Shown piece after piece: positions 1-11,459 of a DNA stretch of 64,000 nt. The stretch is taken from contig CM064427.1 in the NCBI GenBank assembly GCA_032690845.1, positions 21,983,164-22,047,163 on the forward strand, in the 5' to 3' direction. The notes beneath the pieces are model-generated. The model was not told where the DNA came from and made no database searches. It saw nothing but the letters and a program-made list of their open reading frames with translations. This DNA is from Eleusine coracana subsp. coracana. Lineage: Eukaryota; Streptophyta; Magnoliopsida; Poales; Poaceae. Position numbers and translations under genes: made by a program. Within the stretch, counting starts at the first letter, position 1. The number at the start of each line of letters is the position of its first letter.

Positions 1-247
1 AAAATCATAGAGGAAGCAAAGCTCTGGATGAAGGCAGGAGCCAAGAACATCGACTGTTTCTTAGTGCGAGAGTAGCATTAGAGCCATTGTAACTTAGGGT
101 AGGCTTCTTAACTCAGTGCCTAATGTAAAACGTTTGCAAGTCTATCCCGCGGACGCCAATGCACACCGCATTGTAAAGGTCATCGACCTAAAGTTTCTTC
201 TTAATACAAAGATGCATAGCTCTCCTGCGTATTCTAGAAAAAAAAAA
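1..247 (+). mobile_element. LINE (L1-type) 3' end with poly-A tail
   Basis: The first 75 bases read in one frame as the last residues of a protein (EEAKLWMKAGAKNIDC, then a stop). This resembles the C-terminus of grass LINE ORF2 proteins, which often end with an LW..AGAK motif. A short 3' UTR follows. It holds a run like those I recall in grass LINE tails (around 205-236, CTCTCCTGCGTATTC) and ends in an A-run at 238-247. The body of the element lies outside the window to the left. The assignment rests on recalled family resemblance plus the visible poly-A tail. No target duplication can be checked because the 5' end is missing. Confidence 0.6.
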
Positions 248-1054
248 CAGATGGAGATGGATTTTATCTGTCGAAATGCCTGCTTCATTTTGGAATACAA
301 GAAACATATTAGTTTTGATACAGAGGGAGATAAAACTTCCATATTAAAGTTCACATAAACGTATAAAGAAATCAAGATTTAGCCATGAGATAAAATCAAA
401 CGCACTATGTCACCACTGCCACTTTCTCGGAGCAACGATATTCAAAATATAACACTGACACTTGCATGTTGAATAACATTCAGGGAATTTCACCAGCATG
501 TATAACTAAAAAAAAAGTAAAAAAATGCAATCCTACAAACTATGTAAATGGTTAGGTTAGTCCAGTTCTATAAAAAAGTATGCAACAGAAGAATAGCTAA
601 TATCATTCTAGCAGAAGAATATGTGGCAGCTTGTAAGCGTAGGATTGGAGCAATATGTTGGCCAGCATTTCATCCTCATCTAAGAGATGAAATCTATTCC
701 ACTATCCCAAGGAGATGGGGTGCTGTATTAGGGAAAAAACGCCAATAATATGCAGTCCTTGGTGTGTGAGTCCCTGCTATTGTCAAATGGTTGTTGGTGT
801 TGGATGATAATATCTGAACATGACGCTGGGAAGAACAGTGGATATGTGGAGATAAATGAAATGCCGTCATGTTGTATAAGTTGGTTGTTTTTATAGACCC
901 TGGTTGCCAACCCTTGACTTCTTGATGGTAATGCGCTGCAATGGCTGGAGATTAGTGAAGATTTATGGTGTTGTAACGAAAAGCAAAACGATCTTTAATG
1001 GGGAAGAGAAAATAGAAAATGGAAGGAGTTACAGTCGGATGTAATCACTGCATA
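248..1054. other. Unassigned AT-rich intergenic sequence
   Basis: The only open frames here are short (80 codons or fewer), with no recognisable motif or splice structure. I see no terminal repeats and no RNA gene. It lies between the LINE tail and the mariner-like terminus. Confidence 0.5.
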
Positions 1055-1066
1055 TTACTCCCTCCA

Positions 1067-1448
1067 TGTTGAGACTTAATCTCGACACTAGACATAGGGT
1101 AGTTCACCTATAAGGATTTATATGTACAAAGGGATATACGCGAGATCGAGAGACGATGGTAACACAAGACGCCGATTTAGACAGGTTCGGGCCTCCCGGA
1201 GGATAATAACCCTACGTCCTGTGTTTTGTGGTATTTGTATTGATATGTCTAGATAGATCTAGACAGGACGTGATGTCTAGTTCTATGTTATGACTGATGC
1301 CCCTTGAGGGAGGCTCCTGCTACGCCTTATATATCCGGAGAGACAGGGTTACATGGCGGAGTACTAGTCGGTCTAGTATACATATCATAGTAGAAGTCTA
1401 TCTCTACTTTCCTTCTATGTGAGATACCCTGGGTACATATCATCGAAA
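1067..1448 (-). repeat. 3' LTR of the 1067-5074 gypsy element
   Basis: Left copy of the LTR (382 bp). It is collinear with 4678-5074, including the shared stretches GACGATGGTAACACAAGACG and GGACTGATGCCCCTTGAGGG-like blocks. Its inner terminus has mutated from TCAACA to TCGAAA. It lacks a short segment present near 4861-4890 in the other copy, so the two LTRs have clearly diverged. Confidence 0.85.
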
Positions 1449-1464
1449 GTAGCCCCCGAGAGTC
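1449..1464 (-). promoter_or_regulatory. Polypurine tract of the 1067-5074 element
   Basis: Read on the minus strand this is GACTCTCGGGGGCTAC immediately before the 3' LTR. This is the usual plus-strand primer of Tat/Grande-type gypsy elements and fixes the orientation as minus. Confidence 0.7.
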
Positions 1465-1986
1465 TTGCAAGCTTGATGATAATCTTCAGTAGCTTCCCGA
1501 TTGGTTTGTGGCTTTATATCAGCGAGCTTGTAAGGGTCTCAAAGATCAAAACATTTTCAAGAATGTTGTTGGTGCGCCGAATAGGTGCACCTAATTAGGT
1601 GTAGCCCCCAGCTCTTGTATCATTTGGAAACTACAAATAATGCAAGAGTCCAAAACAAGAATAGTCGTGTGGCTCTATTTAAGGAACAATCGCTGAAATC
1701 ATCAAATTCGAGTGATAAATAGCTCAATAGAGTGACATCAATCACTATCGAGTGATAAATGATTCATACGAGTGACTGCAATCATCGTTGAATGGTAGAT
1801 GACTCAAACCAATAACCGAGTGACAGTCGCGCTCAACTCAGAATATTATGTCCGAGCGGCAACGACACTCAACTCAATGGTGAGGTTGAGTGAAGAAAAT
1901 AATCAAAGTTGATATAGCCTTCAACCGCTGACGAAGTAGAAATCAGTCCATGTAGTGATGATCGAGTGATGCCAATGATCTGATAT

Positions 1987-2230
1987 GTGGCCGACCAATG
2001 GCGGTGGTCAGACGTGATGTGGCCGACCGATGGTGACAGTCAGAGCTTGTGTAGCCGATCGATGGAGGCAGTCAGAGCTATAGCCAACCGATAAAGGCGA
2101 TCGGTGCTGGAATGGTCGATCGATGAAGGTGGTCAGAGCTGGAATGGCCGACCGATGAAGGTGGTCGAAGCTGAAATGGCTGACCGATGAAGATGGTCGA
2201 AGCTGTAAGCCGACCGATGAAGGCAAGGAA
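1987..2230. repeat. Imperfect tandem repeat, unit about 32 bp, about 8 copies
   Basis: Successive units begin with variants of GGCCGACCGATGAAGGTGGT and continue with CAGAGCTG or CGAAGCTG. About eight units are visible. It lies in the non-coding interior of the 1067-5074 element. Minus-strand open frames across it are by-products of the repeat. A looser array with CGAGTGA words precedes it at about 1690-1870. Confidence 0.8.
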
Positions 2231-3747
2231 ATCACTCTGTTTTGAGTGGTGTATCCGCCTATCCGTCATAAATATTCATGACAGTGAAGGAAGTTACAAT
2301 AATTAGTTATAATTAATATTGTTTGCTTAATAATTTATTTTAATAAGCTAAACAAATCAGTCAACTGAAAAGTCAAGTCTATCTATTTTTCTCCTTTAAG
2401 TAGACCGACTAGCGCATAGTAGCGTATTCGCGCATTAGCAATCAGATCGATCCACCGTAGGATACTTAGGACAAAACATAAAGAGCTTGGAGCTCGATCT
2501 GCCACAACAATATCAGTCATAATTTACTCTTGCGTAGCAATCAGAGCTAGTCGACACATGACCTCTCACAATTTTGGTTCTGGGTTTAGTGTAGTGGCAG
2601 TCTGTCACGTAGCAAAGAAGTTTTATGCCTTACTTGCTTACCGGCATAAGACCAAAAATAAGATCAAATCACAAAATAAGATGCAATGTATCGGTCGAGG
2701 CTAAAACCAAAAAAGAGTGAAACTAGAACAGACAGCATAGGTCATAATGGTGTCAGAACTGAAGCACTACTGAAATATCACCGACCGATATGAGTGGTGT
2801 CAGGGCCGAGCACTACTAAAAGATCACCGACCGACATGTGTACTGCTAGATTCACAAAAAAGTGAGAGAACACGTGTATAGATACACAAATAACCCCCTG
2901 GCTTGATTATTTAATACGAAAAATTAAAAAACCGAGATAATATAAAGAAAATAAAGTCATAAATAAGAGCACTGATTAAAAAGCTCAACTTTACTCATAA
3001 AAAACCTATGACCTTCTACTTAGGAAATAGAGATAAGCGGCCGTGGAAAAAAAGTATGAAGGACATGAACCCAAAACCTCGAAAGTAAATCGAGAAAGTA
3101 TAAAGATACTTAGCTTTGCAATTCGACGAGTTGAAGAGGAGCCCGGAGCGTGCCGATGTGGTTGACGAGTGATCGACATCGAAGTCGAGCGTTCATGTCG
3201 CCGGAACATTGAAGCTCAAAGTGGTTGGCTTGTGTCGCCAAGTAGTCAGAATATCGAGTCGTCAAGTGGTAATGTTATTGGATCATCGGTAGACGTTGTG
3301 TCATGACGATGTTACAGAGTGAGGGTCGCCTTCATTGAAGAAGTCGCCAAGTAGACGAATAGACACGATCGAGTAGATGTAATGGTGGTCGACTCGGTGC
3401 GATAATGCTCAGCAGGACACATGCATAGTCGGAGTTGTCACAACGCATCGTGACACCATGCGCGCTGACACCGTATGGAGTGGGAACAGGGAGACGGTCA
3501 GGTTGTTCTGAGCGCCGCCCTGCTCGTGCGAGTTGGCCCTGTGCTGAAGAGCTCGCCGCAATCGCACGTCCGATCCTCAGGTGGTAACTTCCGTGCGCAC
3601 ATGCATGCAAAAAGAAATCAATCTTGCGCTAATTAAATTGATTAGCACATATATTAAATAAAATAATATGGCAAGAATAGAAAAGGAAACCATTCGGAAA
3701 TAGACTTCCCTACTAGCGCATGTGGGTGCAATGATGCCAGAGTATTA

Positions 3748-4097
3748 GAGCATCTTCAAAAACTCCCTAAAAAATTGATTCTAAAAGAGTGTTTTTGAGA
3801 TCAGCCCAAAAATTATTAGGAAAAAGTTTTCTTGTTTCCTCCAACAGTTCTTCCTAAAAATAGATTAAGAAAACTTTTGATTAGATCAAATATCTGGGAC
3901 CACAATAATATTAATTTCCTTCTAAATACAAGTATTGGGGTTCCCAATTTTCCTCTCATTTCTAGTTACAAATGAGGAGAATTTAAGGAGAGAATAAATC
4001 TGTAACTTGTTTAGGGGAGCTGTTGGAGATGGTTTTTTAGATTAAATCCCATTAATTTGATTTAAGGAGAGTTTTTGAGAAGTTTTTGGAGATGCTC
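3748..4097. mobile_element. PIF/Harbinger-type (Tourist-like) MITE
   Basis: A 350-bp AT-rich element with inverted ends (GAGCATCTTCAAAAACT at left; the right end reversed reads GAGCATCTCCAAAAACT). It is flanked on both sides by TTA (3745-3747 and 4098-4100), the 3-bp duplication typical of PIF/Harbinger. It has no coding capacity and inserted inside the gypsy element. Confidence 0.8.
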
Positions 4098-4657
4098 TTA
4101 GACTCGGTTCTTGCCTCCATGTATAGCCGTGAAATCGACTCGGAGTCAGTTGACTTGCTTTAGTAAATCAACTCGGCGACTCCAAGATGCTCTGGAAATA
4201 TACTCTTGTAGTGTACTTCATATTTTCGTGAAGTCTCTATAGTTGTCGATTCGAATTTATCTCCACGTGTATAACCTGAACTCAATGAGTACGCCAACTT
4301 CTATCAGCTTAAGGATGAACTCGCCGAATCCAAGTATGATCGTGAAGATGAAGGTCAAGCTGGCTTTCATGTCGGCAAGTATGCATACAACAGCATGTGC
4401 TGCCGTCTTGATAAGAAAGATTGACTGCGTGCTACCTCGCTTGATGAAGTTGTTCACTCGATTCGGCGAGATATTGATGTAGCCTCGACGAACGGATCGT
4501 GAAGATGTCGCTATGACCATCAACTTCGCTAGACGTCATCTTGTCAAAGACGCGATGACTTGTACGATGATACGGCGCTTCAACACCGGCCAGCTCATGA
4601 TCAAATCTTGACGAAGAAAATTGGCCATCGAACTCGATGAGCCGATCACCGCGTTTA

Positions 4658-4675
4658 TCCCCACGGACGGCGCCA
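4658..4675 (-). promoter_or_regulatory. Primer-binding site (TGGCGCCGTC type)
   Basis: On the minus strand TGGCGCCGTCCGTGGGGA lies 2 bases inside the 5' LTR. This PBS type is shared by Tat, Grande and Cinful gypsy elements and is usually ascribed to a tRNA-Asp primer. Confidence 0.75.
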
Positions 4676-4677
4676 AA

Positions 4678-5074
4678 TGTTGAGACTTAGTCTCGGCACT
4701 AGATTAGGGTAGTTTACCTATGAGGATTTATATCTAGAAAGGGTTATACCGAGATCGAGAGACGATGGTAACACAAGACGTCGATTTAGACAGGTTCGAG
4801 CCTTCCGGAGGATAATAACCCTATGTCATATGTTCTGTGATATTTGTATTAATATGTCTATATCATAGATCTAGACGAGGAGGGTAGACCTAGACGTGAT
4901 GTCTAGTTCTATGTTAGGACTGATGCCCCTTGAGGGAGGTCCCTGCTCCGCCTTATATATCCGAGGAGACAGGTTTACATAGCGAAGTTCTAGTCGGTCT
5001 ATCATACATATCATAGTAGGAGTCTATCTCTACTTTCCTTCTATGTGAGGTACTCCGGGTACATGTCATCAACA
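4678..5074 (-). repeat. 5' LTR of the 1067-5074 gypsy element
   Basis: Right copy of the LTR (397 bp), with intact TGTTGA...TCAACA termini. A TATATA stretch (CCTTATATATCC, around 4953-4964) is shared with the other copy. Confidence 0.85.
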
Positions 5075-5467
5075 CTCCGTCCACGTAAAAAGGGCGCGTT
5101 CCCCTTCGATGTAGAGACCAAGGATGTAACCGATCGTATTTATTTTCGTATCGATGGCGAGGTTAGCGCGTTAACTCCGCTTAAATTGTATCCGTCTCTC
5201 TCGGTAATCCTCCATCCCGGGCCTGCTATCATCCACGATCTCTTTCGTTTTCCCCCGACGCTGGAAATTCCTCTCCTTTTCGCACGCGAGATTGGCGGCA
5301 GGATTGGAAAATTTTCACCGTGGCGCTCGTGAAACTTCTTTCATGCAACAATGGCGGCAGAATTTTCTCCTCCACCAAAGTTTTGAATGATTAAAAATTT
5401 AGCCAGGGTGCGCTACATCTAAAAGATTTTGGAAATCAAATTTCACCGCCGCGCCTAGCACTCCATC

Positions 5468-5475
5468 TATATAAA
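5468..5475 (+). promoter_or_regulatory. TATA box of the mariner-like transposase gene
   Basis: TATATAAA lies 58 bases upstream of the first plausible ATG (5533). It sits in the GC-rich leader between the mariner terminus and the transposase remnant, so it is likely the core promoter. Confidence 0.5.
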
Positions 5476-5532
5476 GCCCGATTGCATTCCTTCATCGACA
5501 TTCCTCTCGCCGTGGCAACCTGCACTCCAACA

Positions 5533-6480
5533 ATGGCAGCCATAGAACTTAACTCCGACCCTCTTAGCGATGATTGAAGCGATTCTCCGAACCATGGTGG
5601 CCGCGAGAGGCATGCAGGTATCATGTGATCCTCTACCTCACCATTGTGTTCTTGTTTGTCCCTTCCTTCTCTTTCCTTGCCGATGATTTCAATCCCAATT
5701 TGATGTCCCATCCCTCTTTGTGTTCTTTAGGCATCGATACAATGCACATCCTATTGAACGAGAGGACGACGAGGTCAATGTCGATGGGGGTAATGACATG
5801 CTATGACACTGGGGATACGATGGTAAGTTTGCTTCCGGTGAGATTTGCCTCTGTTTTTAGTTTTTCGAACTGCTACAGTACATTGTTTTCAGATTTTGTT
5901 CAGTCTTCGGTTAGGCTCAGTTATCTGTTGCAGGCATCGATGGAAGTGATGATGAGGCAGGCAACGATGGAAGCGATGATGAGACAGGCAACGATGGTAG
6001 CGACGATGAGGCGACGCTGGCAGGTGACGATGGAAGCAACGACGAGGTTGTAGTACAAGGACCGGTTCAAATAGGTACTTGGTTAGGTCAGTTTCATAAG
6101 ATGTGGCATGTTTTCAATCAAATGCGTTCTGATGAACCAGTAGAGATGTTTTCAATATAGGGAAACGAAGGACGTATGCAAATAGTGAGAAATTCACTAT
6201 ATACGGTGAACTCTTGGCTAGGACAGAGCCACCAGTCATGCATCATGGAGTTGTCAAAGAAGTCGCGGCTAAGTATGGTATGCCGGTTCGAACAGTTCAA
6301 AAGATTTGGCATAAAGGCCAGAGTGGGAGGGGGGGGGGGGGGGGTTTCGTGGCGGGTGTTAGGAATGGAGAACAATGTTGGAATGCTAGTGGTTGGCATA
6401 CATTTCACTAAGAGATCAATGCAATGCATGAGTTAAGGAGGGAATGAGAGCTGATAAATGGGTGTCAAAAACACAAATGT
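5533..6480 (+). pseudogene. Mariner-like transposase, N-terminal half, broken
   Basis: The reading begins MAAIELNSDPLSDD, then a TGA (5575-5577). Likely introns lie at 5618-5730 and about 5821-5933 (GT...AG borders). The third exon starts with an acidic repeat, three copies of GNDGSDDE-like units, and later reaches a block that is the DNA-binding helix-turn-helix of plant mariner transposases (about 6160-6325, residues GVVKEVAAKYGMPVRTVQ then KIWHKG). A run of 16 G (6329-6344) follows and the protein falls apart. I do not recognise the downstream catalytic domain. The transposase would bind the element ends and catalyse cut-and-paste transposition; this copy cannot. Confidence 0.65.
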
Positions 6481-6899
6481 ACGGACAGATTTCAGTGGGA
6501 CGTAAATCTATTGGTGAAAAATGATTGAGGTGACATGGCTCAATATGGTTGCAAAGAAATAGATGTTAATGACTTTTAGTTGGTTGCGTCTTTTATACCT
6601 ATATAGATTTGAGGAGGGCAATACAGCCGTTTAGGTCTCAAAACAGGGCAACGGTACAATTATCCCAAGAAATTCAAAGGGCAGAAGTGACTTTCAAAAA
6701 AGGTGATAACTGGTCTTCCAATGCAGGTATTGCAATCCAGCTTTGGAACTTTCAAATTCAAAACATTTTAAAAATAAACCCTCCTATAATTTCTTAGAGT
6801 ATTATCAGGTGAGACGTATTACTATAAAACGGATCGGATGTTTCAAGTGTTTCATTTTGACTTCCATTACGGTGGATTATATTACTTAAAGGACCGAAG
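6481..6899 (+). other. Decayed interior and right end of the mariner-like element
   Basis: Short open frames only; none shows a mariner catalytic motif. The last bases GGACCGAAG before TA are the proposed right terminus. Confidence 0.35.
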
Positions 6900-6969
6900 T
6901 AATATGAGTCTAATCTGACCGTTGATTAATAAGGATATATTAGTAATTTACTTAGATAATCTAGCTAAT

Positions 6970-7245
6970 TATGGATCATGCCACCGAGGGTACCCTTCTG
7001 ATATCTCAGCCGGAAAAAGAAATTGGCCCTGCCGTCGGCGCCGGCATCGGAAAGACAGAAAAACGGCCCACCATAGATGCGCCTCGGCGTCGCCACCTCC
7101 TCTAGAAACTTGCTCTGCTAGCAGTATACCACCAGAAACGTTGTGCGTCGATCGTCTTCCGCCGAATCGCACCTACATACGCTTCGCCGCCATGGCTGCC
7201 GCTAACGTCACGCCAGGCGGATGGCTTTCCTCAAGTGATCTTGTT
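6970..7245 (+). other. GC-rich exon-like block, unidentified
   Basis: GC content rises sharply against AT-rich flanks. An ATG at about 7191 starts MAAANVTPGGWLSS and the GC-rich stretch stops near a possible GT splice donor (TCAAGTGATC, about 7233). This resembles the 5' UTR and first exon of a plant gene. No domain is recognisable and no matching downstream exon is proven, so it may be an orphan gene end cut off by transposon insertions. Confidence 0.3.
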
Positions 7246-7559
7246 CTTGTATTAGTCAATTTAATCTTATTTTGTGAGAGTTACATGTATAATCTATATG
7301 GATGAACCATCCCGTAGACAGGGCTAGGAAATGATTCAGGGATGTGCGGAGATGTCATAATTATTCATGTTTCAGGTGGGGCCTGTACAACCCAATACTT
7401 TGGACATAATGTATTCAGGGGACAACATACATGTGCATTTTTGACCGTGTGTGAAGAATCAGGAGAGTACATCAGCTTCCCAGTTTGTGAAGTTCATGAA
7501 GGCAAGCTGCAGTAGTGTTGTCGAATGTGAAGCTCAGGAATGAATGCCAATGGCATCAC

Positions 7560-7918
7560 ACCTTAGGGGTCATGGCCTCACCGGCTTTCATCGTCGATCT
7601 CACGGGTTTTGATAGGCTGGGGCGAATTCCGGCCATGGCGCCACTGGCCAGTTGGATTCCGTTGGGCTGCACAACATGATCGAGGAGCTTGCGTCAGGAA
7701 GGTCCATGGCTTCCGGCGGTGGTGACGCAGGATCTAATCGGGGCGCACGAGCACTGAGCAGGTGCACGTGCCTGGCGCCACGATCCGCCCTAACAGCACC
7801 ACCTCAGGCCCACCTCGCGGCGTTGCTGGCCGATCCGTCGTCCTGCCGCCGCAGAATCAAAGAACAGGGCGAGAACTTCATGGGCAATGGACGGGCAAAC
7901 GTACAGAGAGATGAATGA
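7560..7918 (+). other. Second GC-rich exon-like block, unidentified
   Basis: An 89-codon frame (7652-7918) and a shorter overlapping frame starting MASPAFIVDLTGF (about 7572) lie in a GC-rich island. The product is not recognisable. It could be part of the same orphan gene as the block at 6970-7245 or a captured gene fragment. The choice of frame is uncertain. Confidence 0.25.
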
Positions 7919-9149
7919 TTTTTTTCATTTTCTTTTCAAACGAATTTGTGTTTTTCCAAAATACCTATAATAGTCCATGCTACTTTAAATAAAATACTAT
8001 TAATACTACTTTGATGGTTAAACTAGTATAACTGTATCTAAACCGTTCGATTAAAAGAAATAAATGGCTCACATTCATTCAAGCCCATTGTAAATGTGCT
8101 CTTCATTTTTTATAACTGTTTGAGTCCTTTGAAATACTTCACATTTGTACTATCACATTGTACAAGCAGAGAGACCTATAATGGTTTAAGAACCAAGTGA
8201 ACTACCACCTCAATGATTTTGGGTGGATGGATGGACAAGTGAACTGCCACAAGGCAACGGTTGCAGTCGTACATATGGGTCAAATACTCAAATGTATAAC
8301 AGAACCCTTAAGCTAGTTAGCTATCAGACTACAATGCCATCTGAATGCAAGAACGACGTGGAAGCAAAATTACACAACTATATCAAAATACAAATATCAG
8401 AGTCGGATTGGCAGGCAGCAAATAAAAAATGTTAATAAAAACGTATATCAGAGTGAAACATGTCCTGCTGTCTTCAAAATTTCAAGCGGTCCTAATAAGC
8501 ATGCTAAGACAACACATGATCAACATTGCTTAAACAGTCTGATTCAGATCAGGAGTGGGCAGGTTTGGTAAATGGTCCTGAACAGAACAAGGTAGCCAAA
8601 GCTTCCCGAAGTGCTGCGTGAAAGGTGGATGCGAACTGACTTTGACGCAAATCATAGGATGCATCCTGTTAGTCACCAGCCTGAGTTAAAGAAAGACAGG
8701 ATTATCAACAAAGCGTCCACTGAGCGATGGCAGAGTATTTAATCAGTAACGAGATTATGAATGACAAACAAAGTATTCTTGTAGCAGGTGTAACTTCCAC
8801 AATCCTCTATATTCTACGTAATCAAATTGATATGCCACTAGAAAACACTGCACTGGTTAGTTTATTTTTCTTTTTGAGAATACGACCAAGTTATGTTTGT
8901 CAGTTACAGAGGTAAAAGAAGGTATTCAAATCCTTTGAAGAAACAAATTAAACAGTTATAACTAGAAAAATTGTCAAAAGCGGTATATAGGCTTAGTGAT
9001 GTATGCCCGATCCCAGTTCCATTTCATGACAGAGAAGGAACATGCTGCACTAAGGGTCTTCTTGGTTGAGTGTATGCTTTGAGCCAGCATCGTACTATAG
9101 AGCCAGTCCTCAATGAGTCAGGCCACTGCCATGCAACATTATTTTTAAT
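7919..9149. other. Unassigned AT-rich sequence
   Basis: No convincing exon, terminal repeat or RNA gene seen. The open frames are short and lack motifs. Confidence 0.45.
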
Positions 9150-9495
9150 CATCATGTTTGGTAGTCTGCATGTACTAGGACATGTACTACACTGATATTG
9201 ATTGGCACCTTGTACAACCTGATATGTTTAACTTGCACTAAGAACACGGTAGAGTTACCACTACCTTCTCCATGTTTATGGTCCCAGGACAAGAACAAGA
9301 CAAGCTGGGTATATCAGAGTTGTATGGTGCAACAGTGACTGGAGTTGGTTGCATGGTTCCCAATACATCTTGCATGAGAGCCTGGCTTCAGAGAAACGAT
9401 TTGCTTTTTCGTTTCTCTCAGTGCAGGCATGGAGGCCCTTTTTGCATCGTGGGAGCCTGGCTGAGTGAGGGATGCAGGATACCAAACACAACAAA
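9150..9495. mobile_element. MITE-like sequence with inverted ends and internal hairpin
   Basis: TGTTTGGTAGTCTGCATG near 9153 pairs in inverted orientation with ATGCAGGATACCAAACAC near 9473-9490. A strong internal hairpin (GAGAAACGA...TCGTTTCTC, about 9390-9420) and a repeated GAGCCTGGCT block lie between. No clear target duplication is visible, so the class is unknown. Confidence 0.35.
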
Positions 9496-9633
9496 GTAAA
9501 AGATGCTGCATCCGATGATGCAATGCAGGCATCGAAAAGGCAATCAATCACCCCTTAACTTGCTGTGTAATGCTCCAAAGGAAAAAAAGAAACAGGAAGC
9601 TGCTAAGATGGGTAGTATTCATGAACAATATTC

Positions 9634-9830
9634 CACTACTGGAAATCAACGATTTTCCTACGATTTCTGGCATTCCTTAGGAACATTTTTTTATGAATCC
9701 TTAGGATCATTTTCGCTGGCCTAGGGACACTCTTTTTTCCTTAGAAACGAGATCACAAACGGAAGGGAAGCTAAAGAATCCTCAGGAACATATCTCAAGC
9801 TTTAGGGAGGATGGACTTTCCCTGTGACTT
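9634..9830 (+). mobile_element. CACTA terminus fragment
   Basis: Starts CACTACTGGAAATC and continues with repeated CCTTAGGAAC/CCTTAGGATC words, the usual structure of a CACTA end with subterminal repeats. I could not find a partner terminus in the vicinity. Confidence 0.4.
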
Positions 9831-10515
9831 GGAACTGCATTACATGATCAATGGCTAATGAACAATGACTACATACTCAAAAAGTCAACATGCTTCAATG
9901 CATTACATGATCTTGAGATCCAAATGGAAAATATAGGTACAAGTGTTCTAAAAAATAGAATGACTAGTGCAAAGTAATACCATTCAACAAATTTCAGGCA
10001 TACGAATCTGAAACTTCTATTTGGATTTCAAAACTGTGTCAGCAAACATGAAAGTCCACTGATTTGCTAGTTATTGAGTTTTTAGATGTTATTTTCTCAG
10101 TTTATGATTTAGTGTCCACTATCCAGAGACATGAACTAAAAGGCTACAAGGCCTATTTCACGAGTCATAGAAGATCCACTAAAATTGTAAGGAAGAAAAT
10201 GTGAAACAATGAAGCCAACAACATATACTGAGCGGCCTCTATGCAGAATGTTACCCATAACTGAATCGACTAAAGCAAATTGTAGGATTTGAAACCTAAT
10301 GAAAAAATTACAATGGAAATATGAAGCTAAAGGAGCATAACCTCTTTGTTTTGTTTGGATCAAACCATACTGTTAGGGAACTTCAAATGTCGAACAAACT
10401 TTTTAGAACTCACAAAGTGTAATTGTACCTTGGTGAAAGAGATATGCTTGCAGTGCAACATTTCGTACTGTCAAATGAAAAAAGTTGTAAAGGTTCGTAG
10501 GACTATATGAGCTAG
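9831..10515. other. Unassigned sequence between CACTA ends
   Basis: AT-rich, short frames only. It may be interior of the CACTA fragment that begins at 9634. Confidence 0.35.
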
Positions 10516-11040
10516 CACTATAAGAAAAATGCCCTGTAGGCACACTCATGTAGCAGCGCTTTTATAAGTGTGTCTATATTGATCTGTATAGATGCTTTTT
10601 GACATGATATTTAGAACGTCTCAACAAGACATAATATTAGATACGCTCTGATGGTAATAGCCACATATATATGTTGTTTTACATGATATTTGTAACATAT
10701 CAAAGTGATACGATATTAGACATGCATCGATCATCACTAACATGTAGGCATGTTACAAAATGTATCGAAACAAAACATTGCTAAAATTCTAAAAGCGCTT
10801 TGACCCTCACTAGCTATAGTATGATGTCTTTTGACACGATGTTGATAATGTGTGTTAAGTGACACAATATTTGATATGCTTCAACCATCTCAAAATATGT
10901 AGACACGCTTATAGACATACTAAAACGTATAAAGAAGACATTTCAAAACATATAGACACATTTCTAGCATTAGAATAATCCACATAGTGATGCTTATGTA
11001 CACGGCATTGATAATATATCAAAATAATGATGCTGTATTA
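10516..11040 (+). mobile_element. Second CACTA-like terminus fragment
   Basis: Starts CACTATAAGAAAAATGCC and continues with dispersed words around GACATGATATT and GACACG in both orientations. A GTAGTG at 11355-11360 could be a right end, but the 3-bp flanks do not match (TAG against TCC), so only the left end is called. Confidence 0.4.
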
Positions 11041-11444
11041 ATTGATAGTATCCTCTTTGACTATAATTGTGAGAGTTCTAAATATCAACCAAGCCTGTCA
11101 ACTGTCATATTTAATGTCCTATGAATCTTTACAGCTTTTTAACTGTCTAACTAGCTTTCTAAATACAACCAAGGCTGTCAATCACTCAATTATCATATTT
11201 GTGTCATCTTTCTTAAAGAAATGTAACATATTTGATATCACAAAGTTTTCTAACGGTACGGCCAAATCAAGATTTTACAAAGTGAAAAGAATAAGAATTT
11301 ATAAGTAAGAAAAACGATCACTGCGTTTGCATCAAATTTGTTGGACATGCTAAGGTAGTGTCCCGTTACTTAGTAAGTGTTTACTGGTTTAGCAAACTTC
11401 TGTACCTAGCAATCTTATCATGCAACTACGAGATTCAGACATGC
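11041..11444. other. Unassigned AT-rich sequence, left flank of the CACTA element
   Basis: No motif recognised. It ends with the ATG (11445-11447) that is duplicated on the far side of the CACTA element. Confidence 0.4.
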
Positions 11445-11459
11445 ATGCACTACGAGAAA

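Larger units (their letters stand above)
1067..5074 (-). mobile_element. Non-autonomous Ty3/gypsy (Tat/Grande-like) element
   Basis: Two direct repeats (1067-1448 and 4678-5074) bound this 4.0-kb element. The right copy starts TGTTGA and ends TCAACA. The flanks are CTCCA (1062-1066) and CTCCG (5075-5079), a 5-bp duplication with one mismatch. On the minus strand a primer-binding site matching the TGGCGCCGTC type used by Tat/Grande elements follows the right LTR, and a CGGGGGCTAC polypurine tract precedes the left LTR. The 3.2-kb interior has no gag, protease, RT or integrase that I can recognise; it holds tandem repeats and a MITE. It must depend on proteins from another element. Confidence 0.8.
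1058..6899 (+). mobile_element. Mariner-like element (plant MLE), interrupted
   Basis: The left terminus CTCCCTCCGTCC is the classic grass Stowaway/mariner end. It is preceded by TA (1056-1057) and split by a gypsy element: CTCCCTCC(A) lies before 1067 and CTCCGTCCACG after 5074. Inside are a TATA box, a three-exon gene remnant and a helix-turn-helix typical of plant mariner transposases. The right end is proposed at GGACCGAAG followed by TA (6900-6901), a decayed match to the inverted left end. Left end and transposase are well supported; the right boundary is tentative. The catalytic DDD region is not recognisable, so the copy looks internally deleted or badly decayed. Confidence 0.55.

Noticed and set aside
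2008..2269. Minus-strand frames of 63-75 codons with repeated RPSSVGHSS words
   Set aside because: Artefacts of the 32-bp tandem repeat.
10516..11360. A complete small CACTA element ending at GTAGTG (11355-11360)
   Set aside because: The 3-bp flanks differ (TAG against TCC) and the termini match for only about five bases.
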